32,892 nucleotides of DNA from Natrinema soli (GCF_028618695.1 NZ_JAQIVI010000271.1:1-32892); one strand, 5' to 3'; positions 1 to 7,932 are shown, counted from the first letter of the stretch. Made by a program: numbers and translations. Notes: generated from the letters alone by a model not told the origin.

Positions 1-66
1 CACACAGCGACCGCACCAGTCACTCAACAAACAACCGCCAGCGGAGGTGCTAAACTAGACAGTGCC
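1..66. mobile_element. Right end of an IS6-type element or MITE (runs off the left edge)
   Basis: Positions 52-66 read AACTAGACAGTGCC, whose reverse complement GGCACTGTCTAGTT has the GGCACTGT start typical of IS6-family terminal inverted repeats. The same terminus closes the MITE at 8695-8926. The outermost base is at 66, so the element extends leftward out of the window and only its last 66 bp are visible. No transposase is seen in this piece, so a full IS and a MITE are equally possible. The end abuts the C-terminal codons of a decayed IS6 transposase, which it seems to have interrupted. Confidence 0.6.
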
Positions 67-525
67 AGATATTTCGTGCTGTAGTAATGTTCGAGCTATT
101 CAATATTTTATCCGGCGTCTGTTCGGCTGCCGTCCCTCGAGTAGTGAAAGCGGCCAGCACGGAGTGTGAGAGCGTAAAACCACTTCTCGAGCAGGTTCCA
201 CTTGGCATAGTCGAGTTGATTGTCCAGTTATAATGGAACGAGAGACGTGAGATAGATGGAGCCACAGACGAGAAACAGAGGCCCGAATAGCTCGTGTTTT
301 CGGGGAGCCGCTGTGGAAACATTACAGCCGGATTGGTTCCATACCGACCAATAACTGCGATAGCGAGAAGCGTTGTTTCGCTGTGTGTTTTGTAGTATAT
401 ACCCAAAACTCCCATCCCACTTCTCTTGGAAGGAATATTATTAATAGCGGTTCGTGTCGGCTGTGCCATCCCAGAAAATAGAGATTTCTGAGAGGTGCAT
501 GAGAATGTTGCTCTCGCGTCCGTGG
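67..525 (-). pseudogene. Decayed IS6-family transposase fragment, copy A
   Basis: Read on the minus strand with frameshifts and stops, this stretch follows the haloarchaeal IS6 transposase order. First comes a degenerate region around MAQPTRTAINN where the first catalytic Asp would lie. Next is LGIYYKTHSETTLLA, then AVIGRYGTNP near 333-352 (family pattern FxRHGTDP), and LDYAKWNLLEKWFYALTL with RFHYSRDGSR near 150-200 (family pattern DRNHIEKWFQTLxMRIDRFH). The roughly 57-codon gap between the GRYG and KWF motifs fits the intact family. The C-terminus stops at the inverted repeat ending at 66. The gene is non-functional. I matched family motifs from memory, without an alignment. Confidence 0.6.
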
Positions 526-984
526 CAGGTCTGAAACGCTGTCAGCAGCCGATGTATTTAGTACCAAATCATCTGCTGAGACCGTTCAGCACCGATCAGG
601 CGACGAATGCTTGTGTCTTTCGAAGCGAACAACCAGTTGTGTAGGACCGGACAGCAACGCTCGATCGAGATCGCTATCGATCACGCGAACGATCTAAAAC
701 AACTAACTAGCAGTTCCTATATAAGGATCTGTGAAAATATTCGAAGAGTATTATAATCACCTACTTATCTTTTAATCTATATGTATAACACTAGTCTGAT
801 TCCCAGATCGCTCATCTCCGAAATCGAGACCGCGGCAGGTCTCGTTCAGCACAATATACAAACAATAAAATGCAGTGTTATTGCCCCCATTTTTCTTGTG
901 TAGTTCCCCATAAATACCGAATTGGCTTGTTTCTTGTCTATTTATCCCGTGTCTGGTGGAAACTTCCCAATTGTAGAGCGGTCG
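526..984. other. AT-richer gene-free stretch
   Basis: No convincing coding signal appears on either strand: open frames are short, rich in Ser, Arg and Cys, and lack third-position GC bias. The DNA is clearly AT-richer than the gene-bearing part, for example around 700-800. Its place between two IS6 transposase fragments suggests decayed mobile-element DNA. Confidence 0.4.
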
Positions 985-1215
985 TGGTACACTGCTAATA
1001 CTGCTCATTGTCGAGTTGAATCGCGGTTTCATCGATCGCAACGTGATCCGGATTGCGGTCAGTATCAGGGTGGAGATCAGGTTGTGACTCAGTTTGGCCG
1101 GTCAATTAATCATATTTGCCATCATACACGTATGTGAAATCGTCAGTATTTGAAATAGATAGTTTAGCGGGATGATCGGAACTACCTGGCTAATAAATTC
1201 CGTTAGAGTTTCTTT
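985..1215 (-). pseudogene. Decayed IS6-family transposase N-terminal fragment
   Basis: The minus strand encodes LSISNTDDFTYVYDGKYD, a stop, then DLHPDTDRNPDHVAIDETAI and QLDNEQY. This follows the N-terminal half of haloarchaeal IS6 transposases, in which a LSLSNT helix-turn-helix segment and an HNWV-linker precede the first catalytic Asp of a VAxDETxIQL motif. Similarity is lost just after NEQY, where the family has WLYAAVD. There is an internal stop and frame disruption upstream. Copy A at 67-525 carries its own diverged version of this segment, so this looks like a second element of a different IS6 subgroup. Confidence 0.5.
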
Positions 1216-1375
1216 CGACGCCACAAAACCCCAGTTAGCCCGACTGATACCAGAAGTGATGTCTGCGTTTTCGGCATGGATCGCGTAGAAAATGCCACAC
1301 TTTCCTCCGCTAATTGTATCTGAACATCGCTGGGGTACCAACGGTATACGTATTTTGGTGTGACAACCCTACTGG

Positions 1376-1527
1376 TTGTACGAGCGATGCCTATGTAACC
1401 GGGCGCCGGCCAGGTCGTCGAAGTGTTCAAACAGCTCTCGGGGAACGCGGGCGAACGACAGGTCGAGAATCCGACCCGTGAGCTCACCCACAACGTCGGC
1501 GGGAGCGGTGGTGCCGCCGTCGTTCAC
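1376..1527 (-). pseudogene. Possible truncated gene start, MmgE/PrpD-like (tentative)
   Basis: Just downstream of the dehydrogenase gene, the minus strand holds a GC3-biased frame. It starts at a possible GTG (1527) and reads through APADVVGELTGRILDLSF and ARVPRELFEHFDDLAG. The pattern of a helix followed by LDLSFxxVPxEL resembles the first 35 or so residues of MmgE/PrpD (2-methylcitrate dehydratase family) proteins. It ends abruptly near 1376, where IS-derived AT-rich DNA begins, so it would be a truncated fragment. The family assignment is a guess from a short stretch. The codon bias makes real coding ancestry more likely than the identity. Confidence 0.25.
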
Positions 1528-1618
1528 GTCTTCAAGCGTGAGAAGCGTCACTCCTCGAGGAACGCGAGCGGACCCCGTCCACGAGAGAAGGGAATCAGAG
1601 GTGAGCGCGTTGACCACG

Positions 1619-2842
1619 TCACCACATCCGCTCGAACACCGCTTCGATATCGGACTGGGTCGCCTCGAGTCCCCGCGGCCCGGCCTCCATGAACGGATCC
1701 TCGATGACCGCCTGCGCGAGTTCGGGGAAGTGACTCCGTTCCGCCCCCTCGACCGACCGGAGTTCCGACGGGAGATCGAGGGCGTCTCGCGTCTCCGCGA
1801 CGGCGTCGACGACCGCGTCGGCCGTCGCCTCGGCAGTGATCGTCTCGTCCCGAACGCGGAACGCTTCGGCCAGCAGATCCCGGCGACCGTCGACCTGCTC
1901 GAAGAGATAGCGGAGCACGTGCGGTGCGGTGATCGCGTGTGCGACCCCCTGCTGGACCTCGTAGTTCCGCGCGATGGCGTGGCCGAACGAGTGAACGACG
2001 GAGGCTCGATACGCGTTCGGGGTCGACAGTCCGTACTGTGCCGCGGCGATCCCCCGAACGATTCGGGAGAGATCGTCCTCGCCCATCGACTCCTCGGTGA
2101 TCGCCGGCAGCCCCTCGGATAGTAGTCGGACACCCCGAACCGCCGTTCCGTCGGTGATCGGATTATGATGTCTGGTGTACAGCATCTCGATCCCCTTGTC
2201 GAACCCGTTCATCGCCGACCGGGCGAGGATGCGTTCCGGCGTCGTGGCGAACAGTTCCAGGTCGTGGAAGACCGCCGTCGGCATCAGTCGGCTGTCGGAG
2301 ACGCCGGCGCTGGGGATTTCGGATTTGTCCTGGCCATCGGGATCCAGACTGAGTTTGACGCCCGCGACCTGCGAGAGATCGGCACCGGGGAGGGTCGTCG
2401 GAACCGCAAAGATGTCCGTCAGTTCGACACCTTCGTCGGGGAGGACCATTGCTTCCCGGTCCAGAATCTCGTCCGCGACGTCCTCGAGCGGACGGTCGTG
2501 TCCGGAGAGAACGCTGATCTGTTTCGCGATATCGAGGCTGCTCCCGCCGCCGAGCGCGATGAGCGCGTCGACTTCCTCGTCGCGGACGCGCTGAGCACCT
2601 TCGTACGCGGTCTGCAGGTACTTCTCCGGCGTCACTCCGTCGAAGATACCGACGAGTCGGTCGCCGGCCCCGTTCTCGACCGGCTCCATCACGACGGGGA
2701 CCTCGGACAGGGTGCCGTCGGTGACGATGAGGGCCCGCGAGAGGCCGTGACGGTCGAGTTCCGATTCGATAGTCGCGACGATACCCGGGCCGTGGTGGAT
2801 CGCGGCCGGTTCGTACTCGAAGGTAAATGAATTCCCGTTCAT
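1619..2842 (-). CDS. Iron-containing alcohol dehydrogenase-like / maleylacetate reductase-like oxidoreductase
   Basis: This 407-residue protein has the two-domain fold of group III (Fe-ADH) dehydrogenases, which reduce aldehydes or ketones with NAD(P)H. The dinucleotide motif GGGSSLD (98-104) is intact, and an all-helical C-terminal domain follows. At the metal site the usual Asp-His-His-His is altered. The pattern D-x3-H reads D215-K-G-I-E219, and the PHG His is Q298, while D215 and H284 remain. It may use another metal geometry or none. The ATG at 2842 is chosen over upstream starts because a TATA box (2871-2880) lies about 30 nt upstream, giving a leaderless mRNA. It could act on an aldehyde or maleylacetate-type product of the island. 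The substrate is unknown. Confidence 0.85.
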   Translation of the reverse strand: MNGNSFTFEYEPAAIHHGPGIVATIESELDRHGLSRALIVTDGTLSEVPVVMEPVENGAGDRLVGIFDGVTPEKYLQTAYEGAQRVRDEEVDALIALGGGSSLDIAKQISVLSGHDRPLEDVADEILDREAMVLPDEGVELTDIFAVPTTLPGADLSQVAGVKLSLDPDGQDKSEIPSAGVSDSRLMPTAVFHDLELFATTPERILARSAMNGFDKGIEMLYTRHHNPITDGTAVRGVRLLSEGLPAITEESMGEDDLSRIVRGIAAAQYGLSTPNAYRASVVHSFGHAIARNYEVQQGVAHAITAPHVLRYLFEQVDGRRDLLAEAFRVRDETITAEATADAVVDAVAETRDALDLPSELRSVEGAERSHFPELAQAVIEDPFMEAGPRGLEATQSDIEAVFERMW

Positions 2843-2995
2843 TCCGACCACTGACCGCTTCGACCTGTGAATATATAATAGTCGTCGTCCCTGAACGTTG
2901 TCACCGAAGAGAACCGCTCCGTCCGCCGGGCGTTTTCCGTTCAGCGGCGCGGATCGTGCACGTGTACTCGATCCCGGAGTACCCAACTTTTCGCT

Positions 2996-3703
2996 TCAGT
3001 CGTCCGCGCTGAGTTCGTCGATGATCGTCGATTCGTCGAGGAAGACGAAATCGTTATCGGCGGCGTACGATGCCGCATTGGTGCGAGAGAGCGCGCCGCC
3101 CGTCTCATCGTCGAGCATTTCACAGACGACAGCGGCCGGCGGAACGTCGGCCCGCTCGGCGAGCGCGACACCGAGTTCCGTGTGTCCCTGCCTGTTCTCA
3201 AGGAGGTTCGGCGCGGCCTTCAACAGGTGAACGTGTCCCGGAACGTCGAACTCGGCCGCGAACTCCGTCTCGGTCGGGCGCTGCGCCGCGTCGCCGAGCG
3301 CGGAGATAGTGAGCGCCCTGTCGTTATCGACGACTCCGGTGAAGGTCTCTCGGTGATTGACCGTCAGGGAGAACGACGACCGATCGTCGTATTCGATTTC
3401 GGTATCAGTCGTCGCCGGATGGTCGACCACCTCGTCGATGAACGATAATCCGAACTCCTCGGCGACGTCGTACGCCAGCGCAACGCAGATGAGTCCGCCC
3501 GCATCGTTTCGGAGGCGAGCGACGTCGGCCGGCGTAACGGAATACGCGGGATAGACGAGGTCGACCTCGTTTTCGCGCTCGGCGGCGTCGTGAATCAACA
3601 CCGGTTCGCCCCGTTTGAACGCCTCGACGGCGTTTTCAACTCCGCCGTCGGGGTCTTTCTGGCGGTACCTGTAGCTATCCGGGAGCATACTGTCACTCCA
3701 CAT
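2996..3703 (-). CDS. ribB: 3,4-dihydroxy-2-butanone 4-phosphate synthase
   Basis: RibB converts ribulose 5-phosphate to 3,4-dihydroxy-2-butanone 4-phosphate plus formate, the four-carbon precursor of riboflavin. This 235-residue protein carries the acidic loop ERENEVD near the N-terminus, RNDAGGLIC, the ETFTGVVDNDRA segment and the C-terminal pair PGHVHLLKA and RQGHTELGVALA, ending with CEMLDDETG. The second acidic-loop Gly is Val (canonical DREGE/NEGD), as in some archaeal forms. A Shine-Dalgarno-like GGTGAT sits 5 nt before the ATG at 3703. A second ATG at 3688 is a possible alternative. A riboflavin kinase gene lies 740 bp away and an LLM flavin monooxygenase follows, so this copy may feed FMN to that enzyme rather than serve only housekeeping. 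Confidence 0.9.
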   Translation of the reverse strand: MWSDSMLPDSYRYRQKDPDGGVENAVEAFKRGEPVLIHDAAERENEVDLVYPAYSVTPADVARLRNDAGGLICVALAYDVAEEFGLSFIDEVVDHPATTDTEIEYDDRSSFSLTVNHRETFTGVVDNDRALTISALGDAAQRPTETEFAAEFDVPGHVHLLKAAPNLLENRQGHTELGVALAERADVPPAAVVCEMLDDETGGALSRTNAASYAADNDFVFLDESTIIDELSADD

Positions 3704-3842
3704 CGGGGATCACCGTCGGCCGCAGTTCGTCGCTTCGCATGAATCATCGTGTGATATGATGACACGCCAAATAAACATTACTGTCGCATATCGAGAGTTC
3801 CACGCTGGAAAATGATAGCGACCCAGTGATTTAAGAGGTGAT

Positions 3843-4409
3843 ATGTCGAAGCGGTGGACGATGGATTCTCTCTTCGCCCCGTGGCGAATGCAGTGGGTGA
3901 ATCGGGAACGACCTGACGACGAAGACGATTCGGGGTGTCCGTTCTGCGCTCTCGTCGAGCAGGGCGACGACCGAGCGAGCAATATCGTCGCCAGAAGCGA
4001 ATACACCTTCGTTCTACTGAACAACATGCCGTACAATCCGGGACACGTGATGGTGCTGCCGTACGCTCACACCGGCGAGTTTCACACGCTCGACGGACGG
4101 GTGCTCGTCGATTGTATGAAGACGACACAGCTCGTCGTCACCGCGCTGAACGAGTCGCTCTCACCGGGCGGGTTCAACGTCGGGTTCAACATCGGTGCTG
4201 CAGGCGGTGCGTCGATTACGGACCATCTTCACCTCCATATCATTCCGCGCTGGGAGAGTGACACCTCCTTTTTGCCGCTTACGGCGAATACCGCGGTCGT
4301 CGAAGAAGCGGTCGACGAAACCTACGAGCGGCTCTCCGACGCGTTGCTCGAAACCGCGCAGGTGAGCGCCGCCGAGGGGAACGACTCCGTTCGAATCGAT
4401 CACGGCTGA
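3843..4409 (+). CDS. HIT-family nucleotide hydrolase/phosphorylase
   Basis: A 188-residue histidine-triad protein. HIT proteins cleave phosphoanhydride or phosphoramidate bonds in nucleotides such as Ap4A or AMP-NH2. The triad HLHLHIIP is at 128-135, with H128, H130 and H132. An N-terminal FAPWRMQWV followed by GCPFC (C32, C35) resembles the Ap4A-phosphorylase-like branch of actinobacteria, in which similar Cys residues help bind zinc. GAAGGASITDH before the triad is the usual nucleotide loop. The start at 3843 is favoured by the Shine-Dalgarno-like GAGGTGAT at 3835-3842; the ATG at 3861 is an alternative. It is divergent from ribB and convergent with ribK. A role in nucleotide or flavin-dinucleotide turnover is only an inference from its neighbours. 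Confidence 0.85.
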   Translation: MSKRWTMDSLFAPWRMQWVNRERPDDEDDSGCPFCALVEQGDDRASNIVARSEYTFVLLNNMPYNPGHVMVLPYAHTGEFHTLDGRVLVDCMKTTQLVVTALNESLSPGGFNVGFNIGAAGGASITDHLHLHIIPRWESDTSFLPLTANTAVVEEAVDETYERLSDALLETAQVSAAEGNDSVRIDHG

Positions 4410-4443
4410 GTCACGTCGTCTCGAGACTGCTCCGTTCGCGAGA

Positions 4444-4887
4444 TCAGTTCGAGAGCGATCCGCTATCCACAGTCTCGGTCTCCGACGGCGCAGACTCGAT
4501 GCGAATCGAGATCGAAGCGCCGTCGGAGAGCTCGAACCGTTCCCGAAGAGCGACGGGGGAGATGAGCTCGAGCGTCGACGTATCGTGGTCGGTCCGTTTC
4601 GGAACGATGGCGTGCAAACGGACGGACTCGTCAGCGTCGACGATCGTAGCGGGATAGCAGTAAACGATCCCGAACGAGCGGTCCCCATCCTGCCAGCCGT
4701 CGATACGTCTCGCCTCGAGTCGCTCGAATTGGCCATCGACCGAACGGGAAAGATCGAGATTGAGCGTTCCGGGATACGGTTCGTACCCCAATACGCCCTG
4801 AAACTGCCGAGAATATCCCTCTAGGGAGACGAACTCTTTGCCTCTACCGAACCCACTGGTGACGGTTCCGTCTACGGTAACTGTCAT
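4444..4887 (-). CDS. ribK: CTP-dependent riboflavin kinase (archaeal type, no HTH)
   Basis: RibK (DUF120 fold) phosphorylates riboflavin to FMN using CTP, an archaeal enzyme unrelated to bacterial RibF. This 147-residue protein shows the family signature in order: an N-terminal GTVTSGFGRG glycine loop, LEGYSRQF, the nucleotide/flavin-binding YEPYPGTLNLDL, and the C-terminal ELISPVALRERFELSDG. Many archaeal RibK proteins carry an N-terminal DNA-binding HTH; this one consists of the kinase domain alone. Its ATG overlaps the stop of the VOC gene by 4 bp (ATGA, 4884-4887), so it is translationally coupled to the LLM-VOC operon. That coupling supports local FMN production for the monooxygenase. 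Confidence 0.9.
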   Translation of the reverse strand: MTVTVDGTVTSGFGRGKEFVSLEGYSRQFQGVLGYEPYPGTLNLDLSRSVDGQFERLEARRIDGWQDGDRSFGIVYCYPATIVDADESVRLHAIVPKRTDHDTSTLELISPVALRERFELSDGASISIRIESAPSETETVDSGSLSN

Positions 4888-5300
4888 GTATTGGATCTCT
4901 GATCTTCCTTAAGCGGAGCCGAGATCTCGACCGTATAGTCGTCGGGATCGGCCAGGAGAGCCATCCGCCGTCCCCACTCGACATCGGTGGGATCCATCCG
5001 GACCGTCTCGTCCGCTTCGGCGGCCCGCTCGCAGACGGTGTCGACGGCTTCCGGATCGTCGACGCCGATCGCGACGATGACGCCTCGTCCCCGCTCGTCG
5101 CCGGGTTCGTCCAGACCGAACCCGTCGAGCACCTCCTGATCGAAGTCCGACTCGAGGACGAGCGTACACTCCCCGGTGTCGAACTCCACGTTCCCGTCGT
5201 TTCTCTCCACGGGCGCTACTCCGACGAGGTCCCGGTAGAACGCCACCGACGCCTCGAGGTCCGAGACCATCAACAGCGACTGGTGAAGCGATGGCGACAT
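4884..5300 (-). CDS. VOC-superfamily protein (glyoxalase/bleomycin-resistance fold)
   Basis: A 138-residue protein with two beta-alpha-beta modules of the vicinal oxygen chelate fold. The first spans HQSLLMVSDLEASVAFYRDLVG and the second GVIVAIGVDDPEAV to DPDDYTVEIS, the common DPDGNxxEL end. Such proteins bind a metal and act as isomerases, dioxygenases or binding proteins, and one domain of this length usually dimerises. The ATG at 5300 is preferred to the TTG at 5312. The gene starts 18 nt after the LLM stop and overlaps ribK by 4 bp, so LLM, VOC and ribK look like one transcript. The reaction is unknown. Confidence 0.8.
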   Translation of the reverse strand: MSPSLHQSLLMVSDLEASVAFYRDLVGVAPVERNDGNVEFDTGECTLVLESDFDQEVLDGFGLDEPGDERGRGVIVAIGVDDPEAVDTVCERAAEADETVRMDPTDVEWGRRMALLADPDDYTVEISAPLKEDQRSNT

Positions 5301-5318
5301 AGCTGTATTCAACTCGTC

Positions 5319-6482
5319 TCAGGGGTTGACGTCGCCGATCTTGTCGGCTTCGGGCTTGACCTCGTCGGCGTACAGTCGGAGGTTCTTGCGGACCTTCCAG
5401 TCGGGGAGGTCGCCGAAGTGGAACTGACCGACGATCCGCCCGAACCCGCCGACGGCCTCGTACTGTTTCTCGAGTTGTTCGACGACGTACTCGGGAGTGC
5501 CGACGATCGTCTCGCCGTACTCCTGGAACTCCTCGAAGTCGTAATTGAACGCGAACTCGCCGTGTGGGTGGAGCTGTTCGACGTACTCGTCCCACTTCTC
5601 GGGGTCGTAGGGCTGATCGCCCATCATGCCCGCCGAGACGCCGATGTGGACGCCGGCGGTGAGCGTCTGGTAGAACTTTCGGAGGTGGGGCTCCGCTTCC
5701 TCGCGGGCTTTTTCCATCGTCTCGGCGACGTAGATGGCTCGCATGACGCTGAAGTCTTCGTCGCTGGGACTCCAGCCGTAGTCGTCCTCGGCGTACTGGC
5801 GGTACTCGCCGAATTTCTCGGTGATGGTTTCGACCGGCTGGAAGACCAGCCCCGTCGGGACCTGTTTTTCGGCGGTAAAGCGCAGCGACTCTTCGCTCTC
5901 GGCCGGCATCCAGAGCGGCGGATGGGGATCCTGATAGGGCCGGGGCCAGATGTAGACGTTCTCGTACTGGAAGTGTTCGCCGTCCCAGTCGAAGGGTTCG
6001 TCGGCGGTCCAGGATTTGATGATGAGATCCCACGCTTCCTCGAAGCGACTGCGGGACTCCTCCATGTCGATTCCGTACGCGAGGTACTCGCTGGGGATGC
6101 CGCGGGGGAAGCCGCTGATGATCCGACCTTCGGTGATGTTGTCCAGCATCGCGAGTTCCTCCGCGAGTCGGATCGGGTTCTCGCGGAGCGCCGGCAGATT
6201 CCCGAAGAACGCGATCGTGGTATCGTCGGTGCGGGCCGCCAGGTTCGACGCCGTGATGTTCGGACCCGGCTGCAACCCGTAGGCGTTGAAGTGGTGCTCG
6301 TTGACGCCGATACCGTCGAATCCCAGCTCGGCGGCGTACTCGAGCTGGCCGAGATAGTCCTGATAGTACTGCGCCCCCTTCTCCGGATCGTACTCGTGTT
6401 CGATCCAAGGCCAGGCGGATTTCTTTTCGGTAATATTGTCAATATCCTGATACGGCATCAGATGGAACGCAAAGGTTTCCAT
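5319..6482 (-). CDS. LLM-class (luciferase-like) flavin-dependent monooxygenase
   Basis: A 387-residue TIM-barrel protein of the bacterial luciferase-like family, whose members use reduced FMN (or F420) with O2 to oxidise organic substrates. Recognisable segments are FAFHLMPYQDID at the N-terminus, GFDGIGVNEHHFNAYG, NPIRLAEELAMLDNI, GRIISGFPRGIPSEY and WPRPYQDPHPPLWMP, as in luciferase-like hydroxylases. A TATA box at 6507-6516 lies about 29 nt from the ATG at 6482, so the mRNA is probably leaderless. This favours 6482 over the upstream ATG at 6497. The downstream VOC and ribK genes are co-transcribed, and ribB follows on the same strand. FMN rather than F420 is therefore likely, but not proven. 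A fossil of a second copy lies at 26663-26705. Confidence 0.9.
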   Translation of the reverse strand: METFAFHLMPYQDIDNITEKKSAWPWIEHEYDPEKGAQYYQDYLGQLEYAAELGFDGIGVNEHHFNAYGLQPGPNITASNLAARTDDTTIAFFGNLPALRENPIRLAEELAMLDNITEGRIISGFPRGIPSEYLAYGIDMEESRSRFEEAWDLIIKSWTADEPFDWDGEHFQYENVYIWPRPYQDPHPPLWMPAESEESLRFTAEKQVPTGLVFQPVETITEKFGEYRQYAEDDYGWSPSDEDFSVMRAIYVAETMEKAREEAEPHLRKFYQTLTAGVHIGVSAGMMGDQPYDPEKWDEYVEQLHPHGEFAFNYDFEEFQEYGETIVGTPEYVVEQLEKQYEAVGGFGRIVGQFHFGDLPDWKVRKNLRLYADEVKPEADKIGDVNP

Positions 6483-6505
6483 GTGGTCACTGTTCACATG
6501 GCACC

Positions 6506-6517
6506 ACTTAATAGTAC
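6506..6517 (-). promoter_or_regulatory. TATA box of the LLM-VOC-ribK operon, with a nearby inverted repeat
   Basis: On the minus strand TACTATTAAG is centred about 29 nt before the LLM ATG at 6482. Between the box and the start, GTGGT (6483-6487) and ACCAC (6503-6507) form the arms of an imperfect inverted repeat, placed where a repressor would block initiation. The operator role is inferred. Confidence 0.5.
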
Positions 6518-6625
6518 CTGCTGACCGTCTGAACCGGCGATACGTTCCGCATCGCCCCGTTCACTCGAGCGGGTTCTGGCAACCGGCGGAAGGATTATTG
6601 GAACGTGAGCGCGTCAATTACTGCC

Positions 6626-7054
6626 ATGGGAGAGACCCCAGACCCAGCTATCGAACGGAAAGGTATCGTCCTCGAGTACTTCAGGCGGTTAGATCGCGGA
6701 GACAACCTTCTCGAACTCTTCGCGGACGACGCCCGCGTGTTCTATCCGAAGTGGGGGATCGCGACCGGGCACGAGGAGATCGGGGAACTGTTCGGCGACG
6801 TCGGCGGTATCGTCACGTCGATGTCTCACGACTACGAGACGTTCAACTACGTTATCGACGGCGATATCGTCGTCGTCGAGGGGACGAGTACCGGCGAGAC
6901 CGCAGCGGGAACGGAGTGGCGACCGGACGGAGCGCCCGGCGGTGGCCGCTGGTGTGACGTGTTCGAGGTGCGAGACGGCGTGATCCAGCGCCTGTTCATC
7001 TATCTCGACCCCGATTACGCGGGGACGGACACGGAGCAGTATCCCTGGCTCTAG
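6626..7054 (+). CDS. SnoaL-like / NTF2-fold protein
   Basis: A 142-residue protein with the cone-shaped NTF2/SnoaL fold. An N-terminal helix pair (KGIVLEYFRRLDRGD, ELFADDARVFYP) is followed by a GHEEIGELF segment and a beta-sheet ending GRWCDVFEVRDGVIQRLFIYLDPDYAG. This arrangement is seen in small isomerases, dehydratases and binding proteins of catabolic clusters. The ATG at 6626 is chosen because an ATTATT box at 6594-6599 sits about 29 nt upstream; a GTG at 6605 is the longer alternative. It diverges from the LLM gene across a 143-bp region, so both may share control. Substrate unknown. Confidence 0.8.
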   Translation: MGETPDPAIERKGIVLEYFRRLDRGDNLLELFADDARVFYPKWGIATGHEEIGELFGDVGGIVTSMSHDYETFNYVIDGDIVVVEGTSTGETAAGTEWRPDGAPGGGRWCDVFEVRDGVIQRLFIYLDPDYAGTDTEQYPWL

Positions 7055-7205
7055 GGCGATAACGAACCGGGGAACTCGAGTCGTGCCGGTATAGCGTCCC
7101 GGAGTAAACGCGGGTCGAAGGCGGTTCTGTCCGCTCGTAGACGATGCATCACTATCGGTAACATAGACCCTATGCTTTATATTCCGGTAGGAGATATGGC
7201 TGGCT

Positions 7206-7931
7206 ATGCTAACGGTTAGCGGTGTTACCAAACGCTTCGGCGGGCTGACCGCAGTCGACGACGTCAGTCTCGGCATCGATCGCAACGAGATCGTCGGCTT
7301 GATCGGCCCCAACGGAGCGGGGAAGACGACGCTTTTCAACACCATCGCCGGCGTGTATGCGCCGGTGACCGGTTCGATCACGTTCCGTGGAGACGAACTG
7401 ATCGGGAAGGGGCCCCACGAAATCGCACGGCACGGCATCACCCGTACCTTCCAGACGGCGCGGACGTTCAACGAATCGACGGTTATCGACAACGTTCTCG
7501 CCGGCGCCGTCTTCGGGAAGGAGGACCCGGATTCGCTGGCGGACGAACGAGAGAACGTCCGGCAGTACCTCGAGTTCATCGGTCTCGACGGGAAGGCCGA
7601 GGAGGACGCGAGCAGCCTCACGATCGCGCATCGGAAACAGCTCGAATTAGCGCGGGCGCTCGCGTCGGAACCAGAACTCATTCTGGTCGACGAGATCGGA
7701 AGCGGGTTGACACCGACCGAACTCGACGAACTCTCCCGGAACCTCCGACAGATACGGAACGAGTTCGGCATCTCCGTGTTCTGGATCGAGCACGTGATGG
7801 ACGCGATCATGAACGCGACCGATCGAATTATCGTCCTCAATCAGGGGAAGAAAATCGCCGACGGAACGCCGACGCAGATTCAACAGGATAGCCGAGTCGC
7901 CGAGGCGTACCTCGGAGGTGCGGAGGCGTAG
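7206..7931 (+). CDS. livG: Branched-chain-type ABC transporter ATP-binding protein (LivG-like)
   Basis: A 241-residue ATPase of the LivG type, which powers import with LivF, LivH, LivM and a LivK-type binding protein. Walker A is GPNGAGKT (34-41), the LivG-typical TFQTARTF follows near 81-88, Walker B is LILVDE (158-163) and the switch His is H196. The signature loop is unusual: LTIAHRKQLE (138-147) replaces the common LSxGQQ form, although the following LARALASEP is normal. A TATA box at 7176-7181 lies 28 nt from the ATG, so the mRNA is probably leaderless. The stop is one base before the livF ATG, indicating co-transcription. The substrate class may be amino acids, amides or aromatic acids. 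Confidence 0.9.
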   Translation: MLTVSGVTKRFGGLTAVDDVSLGIDRNEIVGLIGPNGAGKTTLFNTIAGVYAPVTGSITFRGDELIGKGPHEIARHGITRTFQTARTFNESTVIDNVLAGAVFGKEDPDSLADERENVRQYLEFIGLDGKAEEDASSLTIAHRKQLELARALASEPELILVDEIGSGLTPTELDELSRNLRQIRNEFGISVFWIEHVMDAIMNATDRIIVLNQGKKIADGTPTQIQQDSRVAEAYLGGAEA

Positions 7932-7932
7932 T

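Noticed and set aside
50..469. 139-residue minus-strand frame as a genuine small protein
   Set aside because: Its motifs and those in neighbouring frames fit a frameshifted IS6 transposase better than an intact protein.
1369..2133. 254-residue minus-strand frame and 248-residue plus-strand frame
   Set aside because: Over 1619-2133 they are Arg/Ser-rich shadows of the dehydrogenase gene. Only the part below 1618 has coding character.
6483..6507. Similarity of the LLM promoter repeat (AACAGTG) to the palindrome at 16801-16820 as a shared operator
   Set aside because: Only about seven bases agree and the symmetry differs; not enough for a common site.
5283..6524. 413-residue plus-strand frame opposite the LLM gene
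   Set aside because: The minus strand has unmistakable LLM motifs, a promoter and a coupled operon. The plus frame is a codon-bias artefact.
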